Program-made: the position numbers and the translations under genes
Notes under the pieces: model-generated
Databases searched by the model: none
Told to the model about the DNA's origin: nothing
Seen by the model: the letters and a program-made list of their open reading frames with translations, nothing else
DNA from: Cudoniella acicularis
Lineage: Eukaryota > Ascomycota > Leotiomycetes > Helotiales > Helotiaceae
Assembly (NCBI GenBank): GCA_013054445.1
Contig: JAAMPI010000246.1
Coordinates: 1-48,013 of the forward strand
Direction: 5' to 3'
Length of the DNA stretch: 48,013 nt
In this document: one piece after another, positions 1-10,487 of the stretch
Numbering within the stretch: position 1 is the first letter of the stretch
Layout: each line of letters begins with the position of its first letter

Positions 1-2987
1 GAGGCCGAGTATAGTGGCGTCCATCCGGTAGTAGTAGCTATATTAAAATCGGCGCCCTTCTCGAGCAGTAGCTGGGCGACCTCGACGTGCCCATTCCGAG
101 AGGCCCAGTATAGGGGCGTCTGTCCGTACTCATCAGCCGCTGCTATATCAGCGCCCTTGTCGAGCAGCAGCTTAACCACAGGCTCAACCCCAAAGTATGC
201 AGATAAATGCAGTCCTGTCATTTGCTTCGGAAAATCTTGGCTATATCCCACCTGCCATGGCCATTGCTTCACGGCTAGTAGTGCTTGGCTCGACGCCTCC
301 ACTTGAACCTTTCTCTCAAGAAAGCTAATAACTTCGGGGATTAACGTAGAAGCCTTGCGAGCATGATGTCCCCAGTTATGTGAGACGTAGTCATAAAGCC
401 GGCTCGTCTGTAGCCGTTCTTCGAACTCCTTGTCGTTCTGGCAAATTCCACTTTCAAACTCGTCGAATGAGAGATATGTAACGCAAACTGTCGCAATATT
501 AATCTCTGCATTTGGAAACCAATTGTCTTGTGCTCGGTCAAAGTATTCCTGCGTCGTGTAATGTACCAATCGAACGACATTACTTTGAGTATCGACAATG
601 ACTAAGCCTGCACAGATGGAACCTATAATTTCAATATTAGGAATAAACTTCCTATTCAGCTTAAGCGTTCTAGGCTCAACTGCAAGAGCATGTTGGAGCT
701 CGGCCGTAGAGAGTACTCTCCTTGCGTGGATGACCCAATACAAAACCTTTTTCGCTAATTCTCGAAAGCCTCCCCCTTGGCTTTCGATTCTTATCATTGC
801 CTGCTTATAGGTCTCGTCTAATTCGATAGGCAAGTTCTGCAACGCTCGTTCAATATGCCCAACCGTGGGTTCTCGAGCTAGGGAATCCATATGTAATGGA
901 ACAAGAAGGAACCTAATATTAAAGTTAGAACCTGTAGCTTCTAATAATAAGAGAGTCAGACATACATTCCATCAACGGCCTTGGATATTGTAGCTATGAT
1001 TGCATTTTGCAAATCAGGGCTGCTCAAGACGAATGATGGTAGGTGTGTCATATGGCCAGCTAAATATGTTTGCACGTCCTCATCTCTAGCACGGATCTCT
1101 AATGACACGCTTGCTTTGAATATCTCCTGAATCTCTGGGATAGGTCTCGAAGTCGAAAAGATATTTGCTCTCTCCCTTTCTTGAAGCTTAAAGATCTCAG
1201 ATAGAAGTCTGGTACGGCATTCATCGGTTACTTGGCATTCATCTAACGCGTCGAGGACAATAAAGATTTTTGAATAAAGGGTACTAATAGAATGTAGAAC
1301 TCTCGATATTTCATCAAGGGATGGCCGTTTGGGTTTGTCCTTATACTGATCATAGAGGTCTTGTATACTATCCGGTATCGAAACTTGCTTCTGAGCTAAC
1401 TGTTTTAGCACATTCGCGAGTAAGTCTTCTGTTTTCTGTTCTTGTTGCCGTCGGAAGTCGCAGTATAGGTATGCGATGCCTACAGAGGCGTCACATTGAA
1501 ATCTTGTATAGAGGTTATCGATTACAATTGCCGTAATAATTGTCTTTCCTGCTCCTGGGATACCCGGACAGAATAGCGTCTGCTTATTAGTCTCCAGCCA
1601 CGCTTGGTACTCTGCAGAGTCTAAAAGCCATTGGCCAGTTCCCGGTTGTCGTCTCCCGATGTAGTTGGTCTGCTGGGGAGCATAGTCGATTGGAGTAAGC
1701 CAGTTAAGAATAGTCTTATGATCTTGAATACGTTTCTCATAGAGAAGGTTGTTAACGCCTCTTGCTACTCCAATAACCTTTTCCCCTACATCTGCCATAA
1801 TTACATAGAGTTACTATTTGGTAGCAGGACGGTTCTTGGAGTTCTTTAGACTAACCAGAGAGAATATCAACAATTTTCTTCTCAGCCTCTACCTTGATTG
1901 GAGGTATTCGACAAAGAAGGTCCTTTGCATAAGCCGCCGCCGCCATCGCTGCATAGCCTTGCCATGTCTTGTTCTTGTGCGAATCTGAGTAGTCGCATAT
2001 TCCGCGAATAACCAGACAGGGAAACTGGTTCATCAATCCGGCTGCTTCCATCTCAAAACACAACACTTCCTTTCCCGTTATACCTCCTGTAATAACATTC
2101 TTTGCCGCTACTAGGGCATCCCGGACCAAAGCGCTCTTCATCAACTGATTCGCGGAAGCAATCACACCATAGTGAATTGCCGGATTATCTTCTTCTTTGG
2201 TCCGTTCAGATCGTAAGACTAGGTGCAACGGATCGATACCACAGTGTTCTACGCAAGCTGAATCGTAATTTGGAGGGTGGACAACTCCGCTCTGATATAG
2301 TCTATCACTTCCTGAACCTGGTCGTTTGCATTCTTGCCGTAGTCTTGGATTATCATCAAGAACCTTATTGATGGCTTCTTCAAGCTTATGCCCCTTCCTC
2401 TTATACTGAGCCTTAATTCCATTGACCGCAGTTCGTAAGACAGTTGGCGGCTGGTTGAGAAAACCCGTTGTATAGAAGTTTTGACCTTGTATTGTCTTGC
2501 CAAAGTCGTACTGGAATACGCCACCCATCCCATCCCGAGGCTCACTAACCACAATGTCGCCAAGGCGGATATCGTGTTTTTGGCTTGGCGCACCGCCGCC
2601 GATGCCGACCATCAGGCCGATCCTAACGTTAGGAAAGCTATGTAGCATATCTTTGGCCACAATAGCTGCAGAAGCTATGCCATACTCTCCGCCGGGTAAA
2701 ACGGCAATGACAACATTGTGTTTCCCAATCTTGCCTAGAGTATAATCGTTACTATCATTTGGTGACACATATTCCGGTCGGTCGTGCTCTTCGTCAAGAA
2801 AAGCTTGTACAGCGACGTACTCTGTACTTATAGCACAGATCCAGCCGACAGTGTATGCATCGTTGGCCGTAAACTTAGGAATATCAGCCATGAGTGTTTG
2901 CCCATCGTCAAGGTCTGTCTTCCTCCTCTTTCTATTGTCGGTAGCAACATCTTGGCTGTACTCAGAAATTAAATCACGCTTCGACAT
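1..2987 (-). CDS. NLR-type STAND protein: PNP_UDP-like, NACHT, ankyrin repeats (3' end outside window)
   Basis: Three exons: 1856..2987, 966..1791 and 912 down past position 1. The introns (1792..1855, 64 nt; 913..965, 53 nt) have GT..AG ends and keep frame. Residues about 43-370 form a nucleoside phosphorylase/hydrolase-like domain, with the glycine-rich stretch VGIGGGAP and the late motifs FEMEAAG and RGICDYSD. Residues about 385-660 form a NACHT NTPase with Walker A GIPGAGKT (near 1545-1568) and Walker B IVLDALDE. After the second intron come the winged-helix region ([13 protein letters not shown]...) and, from about position 230 down to 1, ankyrin repeats. In known fungal NLRs the N-terminal domain is the effector and the repeats sense ligands. 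No stop breaks the frame, so the gene looks functional. The C-terminus is not visible. Transcribed divergently from the ankyrin-deaminase gene. Confidence 0.9.
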
Positions 2988-3789
2988 TGTCTTGAGGCTC
3001 AGACAATAAGTTGTATAATAGTAGAGCTACGGATAAAAGGTTCTAATGTTAATCGGGTTCCGTTTGGCTCATTCGCGGCGAGGGCTTGAATAATTTTGTC
3101 GCTGAAAGCTCTCAACATCAAGTTCGAAGTAATATCAAGCCCAGATCTCTTGTACACACAAGAAAGTGGGTTGAGAGAAAGTGAAGAATGAAAAAAGACT
3201 GCCTTGCTGGCTTCGCAGATATGTTGTCTGCACTCAGCCTCACAGGGCTGAATTCTGGCGCTCGCTAGGCAGACTTGGGCTAAATGCATTGGCGACGTCA
3301 AGCGCGCAGGCAAAAGGTGCCGTCACGTGTAATCGTCAACTATTTTTATCAAGATTGAAGAGGGCCGAACTTTTTGATAAAGCGCACGTGGCAGTAGACC
3401 TGAAATAGCATGTGATGTAAGAAATTGGAGCCTCAGCAGTGGTGAGCACTGTTGAAGTGTGTGCCTGGCAGCCTGAGGCTACTATAGCACCTAGCACGTG
3501 CTTTAGGGCACGTCTCACTTGTAGTCTAGAGATGTGGCCCGACGACCTGATCTTTGATTCTGTATAGTTGATAATATACTTGATTTACCCCAATTGAGCC
3601 CTCCGGACGATCCCTGTGTTGTTATTGCTTGTATTGATGATACTACTCATCCGACCAGCTGGAGTCGACCAAATCCAATAGTTTCAGCCCCGGCGTCTGC
3701 TCGATGAACACCGAAAATCGAGCTGGCCAGATGAGAACGATAGGGTTGCCGCAAAAGATGAAGTCGCGATCGTAGACTCTCTAAATAAC
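2988..3789. other. Intergenic, shared upstream region of two divergent genes
   Basis: About 800 bases separate the starts of the NLR (minus) and the ankyrin-deaminase gene (plus). Small open frames here resemble nothing I recognise and overlap on both strands. The notable content is three CACGTG hexamers, listed separately. Confidence 0.6.
3324..3500. promoter_or_regulatory. Cluster of three CACGTG (E-box/G-box-like) hexamers
   Basis: CACGTG occurs at 3324-3329, 3385-3390 and 3495-3500, all in the shared upstream region. One would be expected by chance per about 4 kb of balanced sequence. In fungi, basic helix-loop-helix factors bind this hexamer. Whether any binds here is inference. Confidence 0.4.
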
Positions 3790-4890
3790 ATGAGATTATC
3801 TGATTCCGAAGAACTCGACAACCAGCCAACCCGTGTCGATGACGTATGGAGAGATCTCATGAACGACCAATCCTTTCGCTATAAATGTTATGTTTCGGCA
3901 TGCTGTTTAAAGGATATGAAACAACTCGAAGCTCTTTTTCGCAAATATCCCGAAGACACATTTGCGAATGCCGTTGATGACGAAGGGAACAACGGGATCC
4001 TTCTTGCCGTAGCTGAGGATGCTGGGTTGGATACTGTCAAATGGTTAGAGCAGAAGGGAGTCTCTATTGACCAGAGGAACTATTACGGTAGAACTGCATT
4101 AATGGAGGCTGCTCTATGGGGACGTCTTGAAACCGTCCAATTCCTCATTGATAGAGGTGCAAGTATATATGCAGAGGATGCTAACGGACACCGTGCAGCT
4201 GACTTTGCCGCTGATTCCGAACGGAACGAAGAAGAGCGCATATCTCGAGCAAATGACATAGTGATGGTACGCCCGGACGCGAACAGGAAGCAGAGACAAA
4301 TTTTGGCTTGCTTGACGAGACACGAAACCATGGGCCGGGTTTCCCTCAACGGGGCGAAGCTATCGCAAATCCATCAAGGGTATTTTGGCAAGATGTCGCC
4401 GAACCTGCTTTGGTATTACAGGGCTGATACAAGTTATGATATCGGACCCGGGGAGGAAATCAAAGCATTCGCGAGGCTTGATCGAGGAGCGCGGTATCCT
4501 GTCATAAGTGCAATGAGTGGCTACTCGCAGGGCCATAGGGCGGACGTTCTGAACAATGAGATATGGACGGGGAAAGCACAAGACCTTTGCAGAACTATCT
4601 GCTTCGACGTCTCGCGGAGCTGCGCATCACACGTAGAGAAGCAGCTCATTGCGTATTATATGGATCGGCACTGGATTTTCGACGAGGATGATTGTTCATC
4701 TGCAAGCATGGAGTCGTCGCAACATACGAGCTTGCGTGACGTTCTTCCAAGTCCACCACCTGCGATTATCACGGTCAACAAATTACAGATGTGCGCTGAC
4801 TGTTCGGCTTTCTACGACCAATTCTGTAATTATTTTATGCACGTTGAAGTGCGGATTATTTGTGTAGGGGAGCAAGTTGGAAGCAATTAG
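3790..4890 (+). CDS. Ankyrin-repeat protein with C-terminal nucleic-acid-deaminase-like domain
   Basis: Single-exon 366-aa frame. Residues about 30-140 are ankyrin-like helices; the clearest repeat is around 98-127 (NYYGRTALMEAALWGR). The C-terminal half shows the zinc-binding pattern of the cytidine-deaminase superfamily: H281-x-E283 in CASHVEKQL and C335-x-x-C338 in MCADCSAF. Ankyrin proteins ending in a deaminase domain related to bacterial single-strand DNA deaminase toxins, or DYW-like domains, are known in ascomycetes, and I place this one there by motif and layout. The substrate (DNA, RNA or nucleotide) cannot be told. No signal peptide or membrane segment is visible, so the protein is probably intracellular. 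An upstream exon cannot be excluded. It stands head-to-head with an NLR and its 3' end abuts a transposon relic. Confidence 0.75.
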   Translation: MRLSDSEELDNQPTRVDDVWRDLMNDQSFRYKCYVSACCLKDMKQLEALFRKYPEDTFANAVDDEGNNGILLAVAEDAGLDTVKWLEQKGVSIDQRNYYGRTALMEAALWGRLETVQFLIDRGASIYAEDANGHRAADFAADSERNEEERISRANDIVMVRPDANRKQRQILACLTRHETMGRVSLNGAKLSQIHQGYFGKMSPNLLWYYRADTSYDIGPGEEIKAFARLDRGARYPVISAMSGYSQGHRADVLNNEIWTGKAQDLCRTICFDVSRSCASHVEKQLIAYYMDRHWIFDEDDCSSASMESSQHTSLRDVLPSPPPAIITVNKLQMCADCSAFYDQFCNYFMHVEVRIICVGEQVGSN

Positions 4891-4934
4891 GGCTGTTTCG
4901 CCAGCGCGCGCCTGCTCACCTTCCGCAACTTCCG

Positions 4935-6750
4935 CTAATACATCCGCGCCATTAGAGCACTCCATGGTTCTGGCACGACCTCATCCTCCGCAACCTGTGT
5001 TCCGCTCGTCTGCGCTCCGGAGGCTCCCGCTGGTGCTAGCGCTTTGCTTATCCGCGCTATCTTGTTCGTTAGCTCTGGCGCGTCAAGCACAGCACTCTTA
5101 CACTTTCGACCACGTCTCGCCGTCTCTATAGTATCTTCCTCTACCTCGAGCGCAGTACTCTTACGCTTCCGACCACGTTTTCCCTTGCCTTTGGCCTCTT
5201 GTGCAGCATCTCTTTCAGTACGCTTCGCCCGTGCTGCCTCGAGGTCTTCATAGCTTATGACCTTCGCCTTCCCTAGTACTAGTGACTGGGTCGCTCGTCG
5301 AACTTTAGCTTCGTTATTAATTGTGGTTAGGAATTTAATTCGGTCTTCTTGGAGGATGCTCTGAGTAGAGGATTTCTGGAAAGCTTTGGTACATTTCTGT
5401 AAGTGCCTCGCTAGGTTCTGTTTGCTCGTTTCATCAAGCGCATAAGCATCCCGTTGGATAATCAGGTTCTGTAGTGACATAAAAGCCTCTGCTGATACTG
5501 GCGTTATAGGTGTTTCCAGTTCTACGTCTTATAGTTCTACGTCTTGCCGACAAGACCCTACCTTCACCTCATCGGCTCTTGGAATGGCTGGTTCAGCTGG
5601 GGGGGGCGGGCATACTTCTGAGCACCCTATCTGGATTGAACGGGAACAGACCGCTTGTAGCGAAGCCGGCCTTGATATTCTTTGGCGTGAATACTATTTT
5701 CCTTACGGGACTATATAGAGCGGTGAAGTGCTCCTTACCGATCGTATTTATACCTCCTTGCTCGAGTCGATCAACCTGGTCGCGATAAGCTGTCTTAAGT
5801 AGAGCAAACGCTGCTACATCATAAGGCTAGAGCTTATAGGAGGTATGAGAAGGGAGACGACATAGAAGAATATTATTCTCGAAACAGAACTCTAAGATTT
5901 CGAGGGTTTCGTACGTTCTAAAGCCGTTATAGATTAGGACGTGTAGTCTCTTGTTAGCTCGTTCTTTAGTTTCAAGATCAAATATATGCTTAAGCCACTC
6001 TAAGCTGATCATAGAGTCGGTATATCTAGAGTCGGAGTACGTATACTGCTATCTAGGGGTAGGAAAAGTGGTCTAGTTACTTTAATAGGTATTCGCTAGC
6101 TAGATTATTATCGGGTTTAAATACCTACTATCGCTACTAATATATTCGATCGTAGTTATAGATATACGCTTGACTCGCGCACCTCTATAGTCTCGCTTGT
6201 TATACTTACTTATAAGGACTTTGACAGAGCCTAGTATAGACAGTATCACTCTAGTCTCGTCTATATTATATATATTCTCGGCCAGGATAGCCGGATCTTA
6301 TAATACTTCTTTTATCACCTTAAACTAGTGTATGATCTTCTTATAAATGTTTTTCTCGTGACGGTTCTAGTCTAACGCCTTAACTCTCCGTGCTAGTAGT
6401 ATTAGATAGCGTTTTTCTAGAGCCTTTGCCCAGTTCCGACTAGGAGCCTTAGGAGGCCTTTTAGTGGTAGGTCGATGGCGGGTGACATTATAGGCTAGTG
6501 AAGGGATAAACTTCATTCGTATCGGATATCCAAGGTCGGACATTTAAAGTAAATACTTAACGATAACCTCTTCTTTGTACGGTTTGAGGTACTGTTGGCC
6601 TTGGGCCTTCTCTTCCATCGAGGGTCGTCCACGAGCACGATGATGGAGTGTAGAGTGGGAGACATTGCCATGATGATCTGCAAGAGCACGGTATGATTGA
6701 GGCACGCCAGGCGGCACGCCTTGCGCCAATACCTGACTGGCTCTGTCCAT
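4935..6750 (-). pseudogene. RIP-damaged pogo/Tc1-mariner-type transposase (DDE_1 family) relic
   Basis: Read on the minus strand, the start near 6750 gives a Psq/CENP-B-like helix-turn-helix region (VLAQGVPPGVPQSYRALADH, then STLHHRARGRPS). Central DDE-domain pieces follow, including 6012..5827 with the family motif ILLCRLPSHTS. The Lys/Arg-rich C-terminal tail (5480..4935, with KGKGKRGRKRKS) is still open. Between 5500 and 6560 the frame is broken many times, and the DNA is strongly TpA-rich, as RIP produces. Fungal transposases of this group are usually 500-600 aa, which matches the footprint. I could not find convincing terminal inverted repeats, so the element's ends are unset. It is dead as a transposase. 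It lies directly against the 3' end of the deaminase gene. Confidence 0.75.
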
Positions 6751-7126
6751 ATTGTCCTACCGTGGTGATGGTGTTGTGAAGGAGACGAGTGACGGGCGGC
6801 AATCAGGCAACAGCGGTACGTACTGCCGGTTACGTGCCTTTGGAAAGTTCGAGAAACCATAGACGCGCCTGGTGTGATTGGAGGAAAAATGCCAACACAC
6901 TTGCAATGCTCAGACGTTAAACCTGGGGTATTGCCGCCATAATTCGCGCTCTCAACGTTGCGATGACGCCCTCATTTCCAGAGTATGCCATGATTTCCCT
7001 CATACAGTCGAGAAAGCTCTAACGAATGACTTTGATTTTTGGGAAAAATCTTACCAAGCTTTGGGGATCATTGTTTTATTTTTAGTGCATCGTGCTGACA
7101 ATTTCGAACGCAGTATTATTAATTCC

Positions 7127-7479
7127 TGCCTCTTTAAGTTTATCGTCGGCGAAACGATCGATGGCACCTCGACAGAGTTCTCGGTTCACGAGGAAGCAAT
7201 TGCTCGGCTCTCTCTGCCACTGTACTCTTTGATGAAGGGTGACTTGTCGGAGGCCCAAACTGGTTGTGCGATATGCGGAAGCCTGGAGCTGGTGATAGTG
7301 AGAATCCAACAAACATGAAAAGAGACGGGGTTATCGATGAGGACGACGAGGAGCTTGCAGGGGAAAACAATAGTGATGAAGACGAGGACGAGGAGGATAT
7401 TGGGGATGAGGCAGACGCTATGAGTATTGACGAGCTGACACGAAGGGGAGAGGGACGATCTCAGAGTGATGAAGATTGA
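7127..7479 (+). pseudogene. BTB/POZ-domain gene remnant with acidic tail
   Basis: The frame around 7139-7260 reads like the first half of a fungal BTB domain: FIVGETIDGTSTEFSVHEEA followed by LSLPLYSLMKG. It then runs off to a stop at 7318. A different frame (about 7319-7479) continues with an acidic, Asp/Glu-rich stretch ending in a stop. The conserved second half of the BTB fold is missing. In fungi BTB proteins of this type are numerous and short. The family call rests on a short motif match from memory, so it is tentative. The frame change could be a frameshift or a missed intron. Confidence 0.4.
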
Positions 7480-8435
7480 AGGATGTATTGGAAATAAAAG
7501 ATAGAAGTCGATGACCAGCATCCAGGCAGACTCTGTATAATACTTCTTCCCCACTTCCTACTTCATTGATGCCCTTCAATCTGCACTGGCATCCTATCTT
7601 CCAATCTCTCGGCTTCCCTCCCTGCCCTAGTCACATTGTAAGCCAATCGGTATGAGAATCCAGTATGACAATGTATTTGTGGCTCAAGCACCTAAAGTCT
7701 CGAAGGAGAGGTTCATTTCGTCGAGTGGATGCATCACTTTAGCTCCTTTACCGACTTTATCACTCTGCTCCCTCTTTCTGATCCCTAGCAGGTGCACTGC
7801 CTTTACAGTATTGTATTGGCAAAAACGGTGCTTTTCGTCTTAACGAAAGGAAACTTCGGCCTTCATACAAGTTCAGGATTTTGGCAGTCTTGTACTGCAG
7901 CCATATTCGGACGGAATAATAGTAAGTAATACCAACTAATGTAGGTGATGCTAGCGGATTCTACCAGTTCTAGGCTTCTTAATTGTTGGGTATAAATCTA
8001 ACTTCGAGTCAGCTTGGCTCGGAAGCTAAAAGAAACGCGGGGAGAACGCATTTAAGGTCGAGATCAACGAAATCATCGTCCAAAGCCACTGTTTGATGTC
8101 TCCTTTCAATATCATGATCCTGACTCGGCACCGACTCGGCACCGAGTCGGCGCCGACGAAGTACTGAGCAGCCCTAAGACAGGAGAATGCGACTGGTCTT
8201 CCAACCACGGCAATGCACCCCGCCCTCAGATTAAAACACAATAGATATGGATTAGTCCGGTGATAAGCTTCCTAAACTACGCGATCAGTTCGGAGATAGG
8301 CCCCCTAATCTCCTCGATCAGCTGATTCGTCTTGGCAGAGACTCATTTCCCTCGTCCTATATAGACCATCACAGGCATTGAGACACTTTCGCTTATAAAC
8401 ATTATAAAAATATTTCTCCAAAAAGAGTCACAATC
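7480..8435. other. Intergenic region with one GC-rich palindromic cluster
   Basis: No gene recognised. A GC-rich palindromic cluster lies at 8121-8156. A TATA-like stretch near 8392-8410 precedes the SDR start. Confidence 0.5.
8121..8156. repeat. Short GC-rich direct and inverted repeat cluster
   Basis: GACTCGGCAC occurs twice in a row (from 8122 and 8133). CCGACTCGG (8131-8139) and CCGAGTCGG (8142-8150) form a perfect 9-bp hairpin with a 2-nt loop. Function unknown. Confidence 0.7.
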
Positions 8436-9202
8436 ATGCCACCTAAGATTGTCCTCATCACAGGCGCCAATTCCGGTGTAGGTCTGGCGACCACCAAAGT
8501 TCTTGCCTCTGCATCTAACGACTACCACGTTATCATATCTGCCCGCTCCCTCTCTAAAGCCCAAACGGCCAAATCAGAGGTCGAGGCAGAAAACCCTAGT
8601 AGTGCTTCACGCCTCTCTATTGTACAACTTGATGTCACCGATGGCGCCTCCATCAGCGGGCCCGGGACTTCGTCGAAAAGGAGTTCGGCCACCTTGATGC
8701 GCTCATCAACAATGCTGGCTCTGGAAACGGTGATCCCGATGTCTATACAAGGTACAAAACCTGCATGGACACAAATGTCATCGGCCCCGCCGTCGTTGCC
8801 GAAGTTTTCCGTCCACTTCTTCTTAAATCATCGAACCCGTATTCCATCTTTGTGTCTAGTGGCGCCGGCTCATTTGGACGAGCAATTGAAAGATTTAATG
8901 GCACGAGGGACAAGCCGCCTGAGCCAAAGAATGGAGGTGCTTATCACGTGAGTAAGGCGGCATTGAATATGATCGCGCTGCGAGAGCACCAGGCGTATGT
9001 AGACAAAGGGTTGAAAGTGTTTGCGATGTCCCCAGGTTTCGTAGTATCGAATCTGAGAGGAACGACCGAGGAGTTGAGGACTGGGTGGGGGCAGGCTGGG
9101 CCAGCCAGTGTCGCCGGTGAAACTATGTTGAACATTCTTGACGGCAAGAGGGATGCGGATGTAGGAAAGCATGTCTATAAGGATGGAGTTTATGACTGGT
9201 AG
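8436..9202 (+). pseudogene. Short-chain dehydrogenase/reductase with a one-base frameshift
   Basis: The ATG at 8436 starts a Rossmann-fold SDR with the NAD(P)-binding motif TGANSGVG at residues 9-16. The frame is good to about 8656 (VTDGAS). The family sequence then resumes in another frame at about 8671 (DFVEKEFGHLDALINNAGSG), with the active-site YxxxK (AYHVSKAALN) and a stop at 9202. A single missing base in the GC-rich run near 8656-8670 explains it. Corrected length is about 255 aa, normal for the family. No introns. Everything else is conserved, so this is either a very young pseudogene or a sequencing error. Substrate unknown; it resembles small cytosolic carbonyl-reductase-like SDRs. 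Confidence 0.8.
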
Positions 9203-9461
9203 AAATCAAATCGGAAAGATTCTGCGAGAATAAGACTGTGCAATGCTTTCCATTAGGATCATGTTATGCCAATCAATGATGCTGTTTGGTGTGCTCCTTA
9301 TTTATTCATGCCAGTCAAAGCCGTCGATTGGGTCGCCCTTAAAGCTGGCATTTCTTTGAAGTCCCGCTTAGTTTCTGGGTGTAAATGACCTGGAGACTTT
9401 ATGTTCACCACAGATGGGCATCCGATCAGTTGAACGATACAGCTGATCATTTGTGCTGGCT
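9203..9461. other. Short intergenic stretch
   Basis: 3' region of the SDR. Nothing else recognised. Confidence 0.5.
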
Positions 9462-9938
9462 TTATTTCAGGAAAAAATCCCGTAGCAACTCCGAGCTAGG
9501 TTTCAATCCTTCAATGGCTTCCATTTCATCGAATCCCGGGACCGATGCAGTACCCACAAGGACATGGTGGTCTCCCTCCGGTCTCAGCACGAGCACATCA
9601 GGACAGCCAAGGATTGAGGCTATCCCGTCACCTACTTTAATCCCCGAAGTTGCGAATCCAAAAATTGATTTCCCTTCTCCCTCTTCGCCGTCAACTCCCG
9701 ACAATGAACTTGAGAACGCGACATTGTGGAGGTGGAATCGAATTGCCGTAGCGGAAACTAGCATATCAGGCCAGGTACCAACCTTCGAATCTCCAGTGCC
9801 AGTGTTTGATTCGATACTCTTCGCCTTGAGGTTCTGGGCTTCGATATCACGGGATTCAAGTTCGTGGGCTTCGAATACCGAATACGAGGGTCGCGGAGCC
9901 GGAAAACGGGAGAACGGGTGCCCTTGGTCGTCGAACCC
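9462..9938 (-). pseudogene. Heterokaryon-incompatibility (HET) protein C-terminal remnant
   Basis: The minus strand is open from 9938 to a stop at 9462 (about 158 aa). The last 60 residues resemble the C-terminal beta-rich segment of fungal HET-family proteins: GIKVGDGIASILGCPDVLVL, then a VLVG segment. The usual N-terminal HET domain is not found upstream on this strand. A possible splice acceptor (CTATAG, just before 9938) suggests this is the last exon of a gene whose upstream part is lost. HET proteins trigger cell death on non-self fusion. The plus-strand frame over the same bases is a shadow. Confidence 0.45.
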
Positions 9939-10194
9939 CTATAGGCACTTTGGAAGAGCTCAAGGAGAGTGTCTTCTTTGGTATTTATACTCTTTATAAT
10001 CGAATCAAAAAATGTGTAAAATTTAAAAGATATTAAATAAGGTGTTATAAAGATATAATTATTTAAAGTGGGTGGGTGGGGAGTGGCGGTGAGCTAAGTG
10101 AGGTGTCCCAAATGGGGGGGTGGGGACTTAGAGTGGAGAGACAAGCGCGCTTAGAAAGAACGAAAATTGCCGTGATCGACTTTCACTCCACTAG

Positions 10195-10485
10195 GAATTC
10201 GACGAACACTCTCAGAAATTCTCCAAAGCCAATGAGTTTGAGCAGTTCTTAGCTGGGGCTACTGAGACTAGTACCTAGCGTACTTCCATACGACTTTTCT
10301 TAGTGGAAGGCCTATCACAGCGTACAGTAGAGGCTCTTGGGGCAAGATTCAATATCAATACTATGTTCTTCCGCAACCAGATTGATGATTACACATGGTT
10401 CTCTATCAAAGATTGTTGGATGGTGCCTCAAAATGTGACTTTCACCACAAAGCGGAGAAACTGGTTCCAGATACGAGTAGGCTGC
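10195..10485 (+). pseudogene. CorA-like membrane-protein N-terminal remnant
   Basis: From 10195 the plus frame reads EFDEHSQKFSKANEFEQF, meets a TAG at 10276-10278, and continues as VEGLSQRTVEALGARF and MFFRNQIDDYTWF up to about 10485. This resembles the N-terminal region of fungal CorA-like Mg2+-transporter-related proteins, where a segment of this kind precedes the transmembrane C-terminus. The membrane part is absent, and the sequence runs into the GGGTACCC palindrome. Identification is from motif memory and is tentative. Confidence 0.4.
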
Positions 10486-10487
10486 TC

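Noticed and set aside
6878..7126. N-terminal part of the 146-codon frame as a real gene start
   Set aside because: The first 80 codons resemble nothing; only the later BTB-like part is supportable.
8138..8150. Match of GGCACCGAGTCGG to the 3' hairpin of the bacterial tracrRNA/guide scaffold
   Set aside because: It is 13 bases long, lies within a local palindromic cluster, and has no repeat-spacer array or Cas gene nearby. Chance in fungal DNA.
9385..9999. 204-codon plus-strand open frame
   Set aside because: Shadow of the minus-strand HET remnant, which has the recognisable family motif.
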